A DNA stretch of 64,000 nt from G963674685 sp963674685 (GTDB lineage: Bacteria > Lernaellota > Lernaellaia > JACKCT01). Made by a program: the position numbers and the translations under genes. The stretch spans positions 744,001 to 808,000 of the forward strand of contig CAXXWT010000003.1 of NCBI GenBank assembly GCA_963674685.2. The letters run 5' to 3'. The notes beneath the pieces were generated by a model that saw nothing but the letters and a program-made list of their open reading frames with translations, did no database searches and was not told where the DNA came from. Numbering within the stretch: position 1 is the first letter of the stretch; every line of letters begins with the position of its first letter. Shown piece by piece: positions 52,993 through 62,813 of the stretch.

Positions 52993-54816
52993 TCAGCAGC
53001 CGCAACATCCGTCATCGTCATCATCGTCATCATCGCCTGCGTCGATGTCATCGTCGATCGACGTGGAGTCATCGTCATCCGCATCATCATTTCCATCATC
53101 ATCGGCGTCATCGTCCAGGTCGTCGTTTAGATCGTCATCGGCGTCATCATTCACGTCGTCATCCGCATCGTCGTCGATGTCGTCATCAGTCACATCGTCG
53201 CATTCGTCGTTTTCCTCGTCGCAGATTTCATCCTCTTCGCAAGGGTCGCCAATGGACAGACATTCATCCGTATCTTCCACGCACACTTCCTCGCCGTCGC
53301 AGAAAAGGCCGTTGTCCACGCATGGGTCGCCGGAAGACAGGCACTGGTCTCCGTCTTCGTCGCATGATTCGTCTCCGTCGCAATAAAGGCCGTTGTCCGC
53401 GCAGGGATCGCCGGCGTGAATCGCGCACTCACTCTCGGAGCATGTGTCTTCGCCGTTGCAGAACACGCCGTCGTCGCAGGGCATGGAATTGTTCAGTTTC
53501 CGGCACATGCCGTTTGAGTCGCAGAAGTTTATCGTGCACACATTTCCGTCGTCGCAGTCCTCATGCACAACGCATTCGAAAAGCCGCCCGAAGACTCCGG
53601 TGCCGTTTCCGTCCTGGTCCTCCGAATTCCACATAACCACAAAAAGCCCTTCCGGCGACATGGCGACCGCGGATATGTATTGCGCTTCCGAAGTATTAAT
53701 ATTTACGATGAACTCTTCGCCTACTTGATTCCGTGATGAATCAAACCTTGCGCCGATAACGCCTTTACTGGATTCGTCCTGCTCATCCGAGTCCCATGTG
53801 ACGACAAAACCACCATTTTCATCCATGGCAACGGAAGGATTATCCTGTATTCCCGTTGTATATACGTTGATCTGAAACTCCGATCCCTGCGGCAGGGCCA
53901 GTTCATTGAATTTTTGCCCATAAACGCCCTGCTGGTCGCCGTCCTGGTCGTTCGAAGTCCAGACGACGACAAAACGCCCTGTGGAATCCATATCAACGGA
54001 GGTAATCCACTGATGACCAGTCGTATATGTGTTAACCTGAAACTCGTCTTCCCTCGGCAGGCCGTCGGCTTCAAAAGTTCGGCCGAAAATCCCCAATCCA
54101 TCGCCGTCCGCATCCATCAACTCAAAGACGACTACAAACAGCCCGTCGTCATTCATCGCTACTTGGGGACTTGCCCAGCCGTCCGTCTGCGTGGGACTTA
54201 TCAGAAACTCGTCGCCGACGGGAATCCCGTCAGCCAGATAAAGCCTGCCCTTGAGTCGCTGCTGGTCGGCTTCCGTTGTCAGGCAATCCCAAACGACAAC
54301 GAAATTGCCGCCGGCATCCATGGCGGCCGCCGGATGATATTGATCATCCTGAGTGTATGTGTTGACTAAAAATTCATCGCCCTGCGGGATTCCTTCGTAA
54401 TCGAAGCGTTGGCCGTATACGCCCCGCTCCGATCCGTCCTGACTGTTAGATTCCCACACGACTACGAAGTTCCCTGCGTTATCTACGGCAATTGAGGGAT
54501 TTGCCTGTGATCCAGTCGTGTATGTATTCACGGGGATTTCATCGCTGACGGGGATGCCGAGTGCGTTGTATTGTCTTGCATATATTCCCCAACTCGATCC
54601 ATCCTGGCCGCTGGAATTCCAAGTCGCCACAAATCCTCCGGAGGAATTCATCGCGACATCAGCCCCCTCCTGCCGGTTGTCGGTATATGTGTTGACCTGA
54701 AACTCTCCGGGAACAATGACCAGGCTGCTTTGAGCCAGGCCGTAATCCGTCCAGACGACAAGGCATGCTATCAAAATTAATGGAGCTATTAAAGTAATGC
54801 CGGAAAACTTTTTCAT
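52993..54816 (-). CDS. Exported repeat protein with Cys-rich domain and C-terminal Asp-rich Cys tail
   Basis: A 607-residue protein. ATG at 54816 has AGGAGG six bases upstream. The signal peptide ends DYGLA-Q. Residues 35-420 hold seven modules of about 52 residues (VNTYTTGSQANPSIAVDN; NFVVVWESNSQDG; GVYGQRF), a variant of the 45300-type repeat. A Cys-rich stretch follows (CDDGNVCTINFCDSNGMC; ADNGLYCDGDESC), similar to Cys-rich repeats of myxobacterial surface proteins. The C-terminus is Asp-rich and ends DDDDDDDDGCCGC, i.e. DGxCGx. It is divergent to the FadL-type gene. Confidence 0.82.
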   Translation of the reverse strand: MKKFSGITLIAPLILIACLVVWTDYGLAQSSLVIVPGEFQVNTYTDNRQEGADVAMNSSGGFVATWNSSGQDGSSWGIYARQYNALGIPVSDEIPVNTYTTGSQANPSIAVDNAGNFVVVWESNSQDGSERGVYGQRFDYEGIPQGDEFLVNTYTQDDQYHPAAAMDAGGNFVVVWDCLTTEADQQRLKGRLYLADGIPVGDEFLISPTQTDGWASPQVAMNDDGLFVVVFELMDADGDGLGIFGRTFEADGLPREDEFQVNTYTTGHQWITSVDMDSTGRFVVVWTSNDQDGDQQGVYGQKFNELALPQGSEFQINVYTTGIQDNPSVAMDENGGFVVTWDSDEQDESSKGVIGARFDSSRNQVGEEFIVNINTSEAQYISAVAMSPEGLFVVMWNSEDQDGNGTGVFGRLFECVVHEDCDDGNVCTINFCDSNGMCRKLNNSMPCDDGVFCNGEDTCSESECAIHAGDPCADNGLYCDGDESCDEDGDQCLSSGDPCVDNGLFCDGEEVCVEDTDECLSIGDPCEEDEICDEENDECDDVTDDDIDDDADDDVNDDADDDLNDDLDDDADDDGNDDADDDDSTSIDDDIDAGDDDDDDDDGCCGC

Positions 54817-54872
54817 GGCGATCCTCCTGCGCAAGGCATTGATTTATTTTCTTATTTTCCGTTGATCTCGAT

Positions 54873-54910
54873 CATTTCCTTATTTGCATCGGGCTGTCAA
54901 TAAGGAAATG
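54873..54910. promoter_or_regulatory. Perfect 12-bp inverted repeat in a divergent promoter region
   Basis: CATTTCCTTATT (54873-54884), 14 bases, AATAAGGAAATG (54899-54910). A second, shorter copy CATTTC/GAAATG (54951-54956 and 54962-54967) lies just before the 54981 start. Both share the half-site CATTTC. The region (54817-54980) separates two divergent genes, so a regulator operator is likelier than a terminator; no T-tract follows the stem. Confidence 0.55.
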
Positions 54911-54980
54911 AGAATCCCCGAACGGCGCGCGGATTTTGATCAAAAGGTTTCATTTCTGCCGGAAATGATGTAAGGGGCTT

Positions 54981-56324
54981 GTGACATTCGTTGAGCCCAT
55001 CCAAGACGGTGCGGTTTTGCAAAAGAAAAGTACGACAACCTTCCTCGCCATCGCCTGTCTCCTTCTGGCCGCCGCGCCCGCCGCCGAAGGAGCCTTAATC
55101 TATACTCCGAATACTTACGGTCTGTCCGCGAGGGGCATTGCGCTGGTCAACGCGCTGACCGCCGACGACCAAGACATTGCGGGTTGCTATTACAATCCAG
55201 CGGGATTGGCGAGCGTCGACCTTCACGGCGTGGGGATGAGTTATATCTACACCGCGCCGAATATGGAGGGCGGGCTTATCGGCGGCGAGCGCGTCAAAAT
55301 GAAAAAAAACAACAAGATCGTGGTGCTGAATGTCCGTTCCAACATACGCAAACTTTTCAGCGAGCGACTGCGCCTGCCTCCCATCGGCCTGGGATTCAGC
55401 GTGGCGGTGGACAACAACTTCATGACCATGATGTATTTCGACGATATGCGCAGCAACGAAGGCGCTTTTGACCGGTACGGAAAATCCAACATGGTGATGC
55501 AGGGCGCCGTCGGCGTCGGCGTGACGTCCTGGCTTTCGCTGGGAATCGGATTTCACGGCGGATTCCGGGGCAAGGGCGAAGTGACTACGCGGGCCGAAGT
55601 ATCCGGGGAAAGCTCCAACGAGGGCACGAGCATGGAAGGCAGTTTCAGCCCGGTCCCCCTGGGAGGCGTCTTCGTCCACGGCGCCAGTTGGGGCGTCGGT
55701 CTGACATACCGCGAGGAGACCTACGGGGCTTTTGATTCCATCAAGGTTTCGGCGTATCCCACGCTGGCGGGACTGGATTTTCCCGTGATGAAAATGCCGA
55801 TGAATTTTTTCGACACCTTCGTTCCCCGGGAAATCGCCATGGGAGTTTCGAAGGATATCGGCCAAAGCCTGACGGCGTTTTTCGATCTGACGTGGCGCGA
55901 GTGGAGCCGCTACGAAGTTCTCGCCGGGCGGGAGGAATATGTGGGCTCTCATTCCGAGTTTCACACCATCGATATATGGACCCCCAGGTTTGCCGCCGAA
56001 TGGGAGATCAGTGATCGCTGGATTGCCCGCGGCGGGTATCGGTACGAACAGACGCCTTTTCGCACCATCGGCACGCGCTACCCGGAAGGGGGCGAAACGA
56101 TCAAGGGAAAAGCGATTCTGGACAACGACGTTCACGTTTCATCCCTGGGATTCGGATATCAGTTCAAGGCCGGGGATTTTTTCTCCACGGACATCCGATT
56201 CGACGGGGCTTATCAACTGCACTACCTGGCCCCTCGGGAAGCCCGCACATCGGACGGATATGTCTACGACAGCGAAGGCTTCCTTCACCTTGTCGCCGCT
56301 GCATTTGAAATGAAATTCGATTGA
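54981..56324 (+). CDS. FadL/OmpP1-type outer-membrane transport protein
   Basis: A 447-residue protein. I kept the GTG at 54981 with AAGGGG upstream; a TTG at 55017 would give a shorter, more usual signal peptide (QKKSTTTFLAIACLLLAAAPAAEGA). The mature N-terminus has the hallmark sequence of the family, GLSARGIALVNALTADDQDIAGCYYNPAGLASV. The rest is amphipathic beta strands with aromatic ends, closing on ...LHLVAAAFEMKFD. Members carry hydrophobic substrates such as fatty acids or aromatics across the outer membrane. Specific substrate unknown. Confidence 0.88.
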   Translation: MTFVEPIQDGAVLQKKSTTTFLAIACLLLAAAPAAEGALIYTPNTYGLSARGIALVNALTADDQDIAGCYYNPAGLASVDLHGVGMSYIYTAPNMEGGLIGGERVKMKKNNKIVVLNVRSNIRKLFSERLRLPPIGLGFSVAVDNNFMTMMYFDDMRSNEGAFDRYGKSNMVMQGAVGVGVTSWLSLGIGFHGGFRGKGEVTTRAEVSGESSNEGTSMEGSFSPVPLGGVFVHGASWGVGLTYREETYGAFDSIKVSAYPTLAGLDFPVMKMPMNFFDTFVPREIAMGVSKDIGQSLTAFFDLTWREWSRYEVLAGREEYVGSHSEFHTIDIWTPRFAAEWEISDRWIARGGYRYEQTPFRTIGTRYPEGGETIKGKAILDNDVHVSSLGFGYQFKAGDFFSTDIRFDGAYQLHYLAPREARTSDGYVYDSEGFLHLVAAAFEMKFD

Positions 56325-56349
56325 CGCTGTCAAAGCGGTTTGTGAGTTT

Positions 56350-59241
56350 TTACCTGTCCAGAGTTTCGCGGACCTGCCGGGAGAGAGTTTGAACCGTAAA
56401 AGGTTTTTGGACGAAGACGGCGCCTTTTTCCAAAATTCCGTGATTTTCCACAAGTTCTTCCGAATAACCTGACATAAACAGAACTTTTATTTCCGGTTTG
56501 ACGGCGGAAATTTTTTCGTAAAGCTCCCGGCCGTTGATTTTGGGCATGACAATGTCCGTTAAAAGCAGATCGATCTCGTCTTTTCTTTCTTCAAACAATG
56601 CCAGGGCTTCGCTTCCGTCCGGCGCCGTGATGACATTGTAGCCCTGACGCGTCAACATGGCCTCGGCAAGCCTCCTGACCATGACTTCGTCTTCCGCGAC
56701 GAGAATCGTCTCGCTTCCGGAGGGTAAATCCTTGGCCGTCAAACCTACGTACGGCTCCGCCTTTTCGTCGACGCTCGGCAGGTATATGGAAACCACCGTT
56801 CCTTTATCCGGCTCCGATTCCACATAGATAAAGCCGTTATTCTGCTTGACGATTCCGTAAACGGTGGAAAGGCCGAGTCCCGTTCCCTTGTCTTTATCCT
56901 TGGTCGTGTAGAAGGGTTCGAAAATCCGCTTTCTTGTTTCCGAATCCATTCCGCAGCCGGTGTCAACGACCTTGAAAAGGATGTATTTCCCCTCTTTCAT
57001 GCCGGGATTTTTTAAGCAATATCGAGCGTCGCATTTCACGTTATTGGTCTCGAAGCGTAATAGGCCGCCTTTGGGCATGGCGTCGCGGGCGTTGACGGAA
57101 AGATTGACGAGTATCTGGTCGATTTGCCCCGGATCCGCTTTGACGGCCCATAAATCGGGATTCAAATCGAACTGGAAGTCGATATCTTCCCCGATGATGC
57201 GACGGAGCATTTTACGGAACTGTTCGATGTTGTCGTTGATGTCCAGCACCTGCGGGGTGATGATCTGTTTTCGGCTGAACGCCAGAAGCTGCTGAGTCAG
57301 CGTGGAAGCTTTGTCGGCGGCCATTTTAATCTGCTCCACCTGATCCCGCCGGGGGTCGTCTTTGGGAAGATCGAATAAAAGGATGCCCGAGTATCCGATA
57401 ATGCCGGTCAGGTAGTTGTTGAAATCGTGCGCCACGCCACCGGCCAGATGCCCGATCGCCTCCATTTTTTGCGACTGGCGCAACTGCTCCTCAAGGCCGG
57501 CGTTTTGCTTTTCGGCCTTTTTACGCTCCTCGATGTTTCTTGCCGAGCCCTGCAGGCCGATGGCGTCGCCCTCGTCGTCCTTCACGGCCGCCGCGCTCAC
57601 TTCGATCTCCGCGATGGAGCCGTCGGTGCGGTACATCTGAAGTTCGAGGAATTTCGGGCCGGAAGCCATGTCGGGAGTCCCTTCCCGAACAGCCTGGAGA
57701 ATTCGGTTCATTTTTTCCGCCGAATCCGGGAGCAGGTGCGGGGTGATCGATTTTCCGATCAGGCTTTCCGGATCGCGCCCCGTCAATTCCTTGATGGCGG
57801 GGCTGATATAAGTCAGCTTCCCCTGCGGATTCATGGTCCAGATGGCGTCGGTGGAATTTTCGGCAATGAGTCTGAAGCGCGACTCGCTGATTTCCAGGGC
57901 GGCTTCGGCGCGCTTTCTTTCCCGGATTTCATTGCGCAGAAATTCTATGGACCGGTCCAGTTCCCGGGTTCTTTGTTCGACGATGTTTTCGATCTGGAGG
58001 CGGTTTTTTTCCTGCATGGCGGCGAATCGATCCGCCAGGGAAATGGCGAACAGTACGCCGGCGGCGCCGAAACCGATCCGAACGCCGTTCCAGGACAGGA
58101 GTCTCGGGTAAAAAATCCCCATGATGACCATCACGAAAAAGAACGCGCAAAACAGGAAAAGGAACCATGCCGCCAGAAAGTAGCGCACTCTTGAAATGCC
58201 TCTGATCCAACCTCTGATCGACGTGAGCAATATCACCGGACAGCCGATAAAAGCCGCGGCGGCTGATACGATGTTCGCGTGTTTGTAGTCGACAAATAGT
58301 CCGACTGTGGCCGCCGCCGCCAAGAGCATGAGAAAACGGATCAAGGCGTCCGTTGAGGGGAATTCCTTCTTTGTGTAGATAAAATGTCGGGCGAATTGCA
58401 TTCCGGCGATTATGGACAACGATCCGAAAAAGATGGGAGAGCGCACGGACCACCAGACGGACTCGGGCCAGAAATGCATGGCGCAGAATCCTTCAAGGCA
58501 AAACTGGTATATCCCGAAGGCCGAGATAAAGGCCATGGAATAAAGGGCGCTACGGTCCCGGGTGAGCAGCGCCAGGAGCAGATGAATCGTGACCAGCACG
58601 AGAAAAACGCCGATGGTGGCGCCGAGAATGAGTTGTTCCCTGTGATCGTATATGGTGAAATAATCGGAATCCCAAAGATGGAAGTTGGCCAGGATCGTCG
58701 TGTTGCTGCGAAGGCGGATATACACGGTGGACGATTCTTTCGGCTGAATTTGAATCTTGAAAATGTGGTTCAAGTGTTTGATCGGCCTGCTGTTGAACGG
58801 AATATTCATGCCGCTGACCTGGCGGTCGAATCCTCCCGATCCGTCGGGGACGAACACTTCGATGCTTTCCATGACCGGCAGTTTGCATTCCAGGATCCAG
58901 GTCTTTTCCGCTTGATTTCTATTGATCGCCTTAAAGCGCAGCCAATACGCCGAAGCCGTGATTCCGAAATTCGGAACTTTCATGGTGTTTCGGCGAAACT
59001 GTTTTGTGACGTTCTCGGCGATAATGTCCCTGATTCCAAGACTCGCGCCCGCATCCTCGAAGTAGTCGATATAGGGAGCCAGCCGGGCGTGTTGAAATAA
59101 GTCGCTTAAAACAATGCTGTCGGAAGCAAGCAAATCGCCGGGATAAAAAGCAACGACGCAGAAAATGAGAGCCGGAAGGAAAAGGCTGCCGTGACGGCTC
59201 AAATATACGGGAACAAAACGAACGGAAGTCTCGGCGCGCAT
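56350..59241 (-). CDS. 7TMR-DISM hybrid histidine kinase with PAS and receiver
   Basis: A 963-residue membrane sensor. I chose ATG at 59241; a TTG two codons upstream is also preceded by GGAG. A signal-like segment precedes a 7TMR-DISM extracellular domain (residues 45-195, with AYWLRFKAINRNQ) and seven membrane helices (205-405). A coiled coil leads to a PAS domain (450-575), the kinase core with H-box GGVAHDFNNYL (His 605) and G-boxes DTGCGM and GTGLGLS, and a receiver with LLLTDIVMPKING. DISM domains bind small ligands, perhaps carbohydrates, outside the cell. The partner is unknown. Confidence 0.93.
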   Translation of the reverse strand: MRAETSVRFVPVYLSRHGSLFLPALIFCVVAFYPGDLLASDSIVLSDLFQHARLAPYIDYFEDAGASLGIRDIIAENVTKQFRRNTMKVPNFGITASAYWLRFKAINRNQAEKTWILECKLPVMESIEVFVPDGSGGFDRQVSGMNIPFNSRPIKHLNHIFKIQIQPKESSTVYIRLRSNTTILANFHLWDSDYFTIYDHREQLILGATIGVFLVLVTIHLLLALLTRDRSALYSMAFISAFGIYQFCLEGFCAMHFWPESVWWSVRSPIFFGSLSIIAGMQFARHFIYTKKEFPSTDALIRFLMLLAAAATVGLFVDYKHANIVSAAAAFIGCPVILLTSIRGWIRGISRVRYFLAAWFLFLFCAFFFVMVIMGIFYPRLLSWNGVRIGFGAAGVLFAISLADRFAAMQEKNRLQIENIVEQRTRELDRSIEFLRNEIRERKRAEAALEISESRFRLIAENSTDAIWTMNPQGKLTYISPAIKELTGRDPESLIGKSITPHLLPDSAEKMNRILQAVREGTPDMASGPKFLELQMYRTDGSIAEIEVSAAAVKDDEGDAIGLQGSARNIEERKKAEKQNAGLEEQLRQSQKMEAIGHLAGGVAHDFNNYLTGIIGYSGILLFDLPKDDPRRDQVEQIKMAADKASTLTQQLLAFSRKQIITPQVLDINDNIEQFRKMLRRIIGEDIDFQFDLNPDLWAVKADPGQIDQILVNLSVNARDAMPKGGLLRFETNNVKCDARYCLKNPGMKEGKYILFKVVDTGCGMDSETRKRIFEPFYTTKDKDKGTGLGLSTVYGIVKQNNGFIYVESEPDKGTVVSIYLPSVDEKAEPYVGLTAKDLPSGSETILVAEDEVMVRRLAEAMLTRQGYNVITAPDGSEALALFEERKDEIDLLLTDIVMPKINGRELYEKISAVKPEIKVLFMSGYSEELVENHGILEKGAVFVQKPFTVQTLSRQVRETLDR

Positions 59242-59372
59242 AGACAAACTTCTCCAAAAAGTCAGATCAATACCTAACGATCAATTGGCTATCGAAATTC
59301 CACAACGCAACGTTTGACAATCGAAGCCTTTATAGTATCGAATATTTTGAGGAATTCAATGCTGTTTTTATG

Positions 59373-59405
59373 AAAAAAAATCTATCCCGTTCGATTGCGC
59401 GAACG
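59373..59405 (-). terminator. Possible intrinsic terminator after the 59413 gene
   Basis: On the minus strand: CGTTCG, loop CGCAAT, CGAACG (59405-59388), then GGATAGA and eight T. The stem is short (6 bp) and the T-tract begins seven bases after it. Confidence 0.4.
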
Positions 59406-59412
59406 TTTAAAA

Positions 59413-61110
59413 TCAATAAATGTTTCTTCTGATACTATTGATCAGGCTGTTTTTCATAATCTTACGAACTCGATCATCCGCATTCGACCTTTTTGCGCCG
59501 GAGGGATTGCCTTCCCACATATCCGATGTCGCAAAGTAGAAATCGGAAATCAATTCGCTGACATCCGAAGTGGGATCGAACTCCAGGGGATACACTTCGG
59601 CAAGGCACTGTAGATCGATTTCGCCGGTGGGATCGTCGAAAAAATCGAACATGATCTTTTCGCCGCACGTGGCGCTGCCGTCGAAGATCGCGTCCTCCGT
59701 CCAGGAGGAAGCCATGACGCAATGCGGGCTGTAGGGAACGGATACGAATTGCTGGTGCGCGGCGTTGAACTGATCCGCCGCCGGCGCGGCGATTTCAAGA
59801 GGCGTCTGGGGATCCAGGGTTCCGTTGAGCATAAGGATGGGAATGTCCGTGTCCGCCCACTTTTCGAAGTACCCGTCGTCTTCATAAGTCGGCCATAGAT
59901 GTGAATCGTTGACCTGCGCGTAGAAGGGCGCCGCATCCACGGAAAAACGGGATTCGCTGACGATGGACATGACCTGATCGTAGTTTTTATCCCCCCACAT
60001 TTCCGACAAAGCGACCTCCAGAGCGAGGATGCCGGAAAACAGTTCGCCGGAATCCACCCAATCGTCGGCTTTCGCCTCCCTGTAAGCGCCGAATAAAGCA
60101 GCCAAAAAATATTCCACGGCGCGCACATCCGCATCCGAGCATCTGTTGAGGCGATAAATCAAAGGAGGTATCAACACGCGCGCAAACCAGTCCATTTCCA
60201 TGAATCCCAGGGTCTGACGCAACGTCGCATGATCGAAATCGGAAAAGGCGCCGCAAAGATCTCCGTTGTCGATCCGCTCGAAAACGGCCCCGACCGCATC
60301 CCAGGGCGTATCGGCGATGCCTCCCAATTTTGCGCTGCATATGGGATCGACTCCGCATACGGCCATGATCTGTTTGCCGACTTCGTTGAAGAGGTAGTCG
60401 TAATTGTCCAGATAGCACACGGTGGGCATGGCCAGGGAATCCATGATCACGCCGTCGGCCTGATTCGGGAGTATCTGCAGATAGCGCTGGAGCCAGTAGG
60501 TTCCGTAAGACACGCCGTAAACGTAAACCGTTTTGCCTTCCTCTTTTGTCTCGTCGATGAGAAGGCCGAGGTCGCGGGCGGCGTTGGTCGCCGAAAAATG
60601 CTTGACGTCGTCTCCCCATTGATTCTGCAGGGAATCCACGCACTTGCCGATATCGAATACGTTGTCCCATTCCTGGGGGCAGCCCAGGCGCGTGGAATTG
60701 CCGACGCCGCGATGATCCAGCGAGTATAAATCCCAGTTCGGGTATCGCCCGGCGAACAGTTGCTGAAAGAAATATGTAAAGGATGCGCCGGACCCCCCCG
60801 GACCGCCTTCGAGAAACCAGATTTGCCCCTTGGATTCACGCAAGGCAAGCCGTCGATAGGCGAAAACCTCTATTTTTTCCCCTTCCGGATCGTCGTAATC
60901 CATGGGCGTTTCGAATTTCATGCACTCGAAAAAACCCCCGATGTAATTCGGGCATTGCCCCCATCCGCCGGATTCGTCGTCGTCATCGTCATCGTCGGAT
61001 GACGTGTCGTCATCGCCGAAATCGGCCCTTCCTGACGATTCATCGTCGCCGCAAGCGCAAGCGTTAACGAAAAAAGCGATAATCATGATAACCAAAATGA
61101 CGTGTCGCAT
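59413..61110 (-). CDS. Alpha/beta-hydrolase lipoprotein, S33-type (tripeptidyl-aminopeptidase-like)
   Basis: A 565-residue lipoprotein. ATG at 61110 (MRHVILVIMI) has GAAGAGGA upstream; the longer frame adds a non-signal leader. Lipobox VNAC with Cys 18, then a short Asp-rich linker (DDDTSSDDDDDDDES). The hydrolase domain has the oxyanion segment EGGPGGSG (101-108), DHRGVGNST and the nucleophile Ser 201 in YGVSYGTYW. The acid Asp lies in LNGTLDPQTP and the His in YSPHCVM, with the C-terminal domain typical of secreted S33 peptidases. It probably removes N-terminal peptides or cleaves esters outside the cell; substrate not known. Confidence 0.88.
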   Translation of the reverse strand: MRHVILVIMIIAFFVNACACGDDESSGRADFGDDDTSSDDDDDDDESGGWGQCPNYIGGFFECMKFETPMDYDDPEGEKIEVFAYRRLALRESKGQIWFLEGGPGGSGASFTYFFQQLFAGRYPNWDLYSLDHRGVGNSTRLGCPQEWDNVFDIGKCVDSLQNQWGDDVKHFSATNAARDLGLLIDETKEEGKTVYVYGVSYGTYWLQRYLQILPNQADGVIMDSLAMPTVCYLDNYDYLFNEVGKQIMAVCGVDPICSAKLGGIADTPWDAVGAVFERIDNGDLCGAFSDFDHATLRQTLGFMEMDWFARVLIPPLIYRLNRCSDADVRAVEYFLAALFGAYREAKADDWVDSGELFSGILALEVALSEMWGDKNYDQVMSIVSESRFSVDAAPFYAQVNDSHLWPTYEDDGYFEKWADTDIPILMLNGTLDPQTPLEIAAPAADQFNAAHQQFVSVPYSPHCVMASSWTEDAIFDGSATCGEKIMFDFFDDPTGEIDLQCLAEVYPLEFDPTSDVSELISDFYFATSDMWEGNPSGAKRSNADDRVRKIMKNSLINSIRRNIY

Positions 61111-61247
61111 TCCTCTTCGCCTTCCACAAAAAAATCCTTTAAGAAGCTTGAAACAAATACACATTAGGTGATCTATGGCTGTCAAGGCAAAATTTCTCTA
61201 TGATGCTTTTGTCAAAACCGAAGCATGAAAAAGGGAGAATGAAAATC

Positions 61248-62807
61248 ATGCAGAAACCGCTCGCGCTTTTCGTCGCATTGACCGCCATGTTTTGGGCCGC
61301 GAATGTATCAGGACAGCAGTTCGATTCCTATCTTCATCAAAAAGCCCAGGATTACACGGATTACCTCATACAGTGGCATTCCACGGGCTACGGCGGCGTG
61401 TCCGACGTCCTTTTCACCGACGATACGCGGCAGGAGCTTTTGCGGACCTGGGGCTCCGGCGACAGCGGCGACTGGACCGGAACCTATCTCGCCAGCCAGG
61501 CCATACGCTATCTCGTCACCGGCGACGCCCAGGCGCGGGACGAGGTGCTGCGCATCGGCAACTACATGCACTTGCTCAAAGACGTGACCGGCGATCCGGG
61601 TTATCTGGCCAGGTACGCGGCGCCCGACGAGGCGCCCTGGAACGTGGAATACGGGGACGCGGACAACGTCTACCCTTGCGTCGGATACGACAATTGCTTC
61701 TGGGTCGGCCACAATGTCCGCGACAAATACATCACCTGGTATTGGGGTCTTGCCTGGGCTTACGATGCGCTTGAAGGCGACGATGGCCAAGACGCGATCG
61801 CCTTGCGCGAGACCATCAAAGAGGATTTCCGCGACGTCACGCTGACGCTTCAAAGCAACAACTGGAAGATCGTCGATCCCTGGGGCGACACATATAGCGC
61901 CGCCGCGATTCTTGACGACATCCGTCTGGCGATTCTCGTGGCGACGGCGCACGTCATCGACGAACCCGAATTTTGGGAATTGCTGGATGATGAATACACC
62001 TGGGCGAGCTTTTCACTGATTTTTTCCAGCATCACCATTTTCAACGTGTATGAGGATTACTACGCGTTTATCAACAATTACTCCAACGCGCAGCCGCTTT
62101 TCAGGCTCTGGCCCGACCGGAAGCGATTCGGAAACATTTTTCGAATCTGGCTTTTCAACGTTCGAGCCTGGTCGTCGGAAACGCATCAGACCTTTTTCGA
62201 CGCGGTCTGGTACGGCGCCTGCCTGCGGTACGGCCATTGCGATCCCGACGAGATGGAATGGTACAAAGAGGATATGCGAAAAGGGCTGCGCGTCATGTGG
62301 GAAGCGCCCAACTATGAACGGGAAGTGACCTGCCGCGACGATTTGCCTTTGGACAATTTCAGCGTCTGGGCGGATCAGTTCCTTTCCGACCACCAATGGA
62401 TTACGGATCTGACCGGATTCGACATCGACCCGCAGACCGCCGTGGCTCACGAACTCGACGACCGCTGCTGGTCTTCGGTCATGTGGGAGCGCACGCCTTA
62501 CCATATCGAGTGCACCCGCCATGAAAACCAGGCTCACACCGCGCACGGCGCAGATTATCTCATCGCGTATTGGCTGGCGGTCTGGTACGGCGTCGTGCCC
62601 GGCGGCGGGCAGGGGGATGCTCCGCTGATCGAAGATGACGACGATGTGAACGACGACTCCGACGATGATCTCGACGATGACGCGGATGATGATTTTGGCG
62701 ATGACGATGTCACGAACGACGATGAGGATGACGGGCTGTCGTCAACGATTGTCTCCTCGCCGGATTCGGGAGATGACGATGATGATGACGGCGGCTGCGG
62801 GGATTAA
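61248..62807 (+). CDS. Exported protein, paralogue of the 41592 protein, with C-terminal Asp-rich Cys tail
   Basis: A 519-residue protein. I chose ATG at 61248 (MQKPLALFVALTAMFWAANVSGQ) because GGGAGA lies nine bases upstream; an ATG at 61239 is too close to this site. There is a plain signal peptide without a lipobox. The body has GDSGDWTGTYLASQAIRYLVT, DPGYLARYAAP and, near the end, WERTPYHIECTRH...GADYLIAYWLAVWYG, all shared with the 41592 lipoprotein. The last 60 residues are an Asp-rich tail ending SSPDSGDDDDDDGGCGD. Thus the same domain is here joined to a C-terminal tail in place of an N-terminal lipid anchor. Confidence 0.8.
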   Translation: MQKPLALFVALTAMFWAANVSGQQFDSYLHQKAQDYTDYLIQWHSTGYGGVSDVLFTDDTRQELLRTWGSGDSGDWTGTYLASQAIRYLVTGDAQARDEVLRIGNYMHLLKDVTGDPGYLARYAAPDEAPWNVEYGDADNVYPCVGYDNCFWVGHNVRDKYITWYWGLAWAYDALEGDDGQDAIALRETIKEDFRDVTLTLQSNNWKIVDPWGDTYSAAAILDDIRLAILVATAHVIDEPEFWELLDDEYTWASFSLIFSSITIFNVYEDYYAFINNYSNAQPLFRLWPDRKRFGNIFRIWLFNVRAWSSETHQTFFDAVWYGACLRYGHCDPDEMEWYKEDMRKGLRVMWEAPNYEREVTCRDDLPLDNFSVWADQFLSDHQWITDLTGFDIDPQTAVAHELDDRCWSSVMWERTPYHIECTRHENQAHTAHGADYLIAYWLAVWYGVVPGGGQGDAPLIEDDDDVNDDSDDDLDDDADDDFGDDDVTNDDEDDGLSSTIVSSPDSGDDDDDDGGCGD

Positions 62808-62813
62808 AAGGTG

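Noticed and set aside
53045..53386. Ser-rich open frame opposite the Asp-rich tail of the 52993 gene (and similar frames opposite other Asp linkers)
   Set aside because: Complement of GAT/GAC runs automatically reads as Ser codons; no start site and no family.
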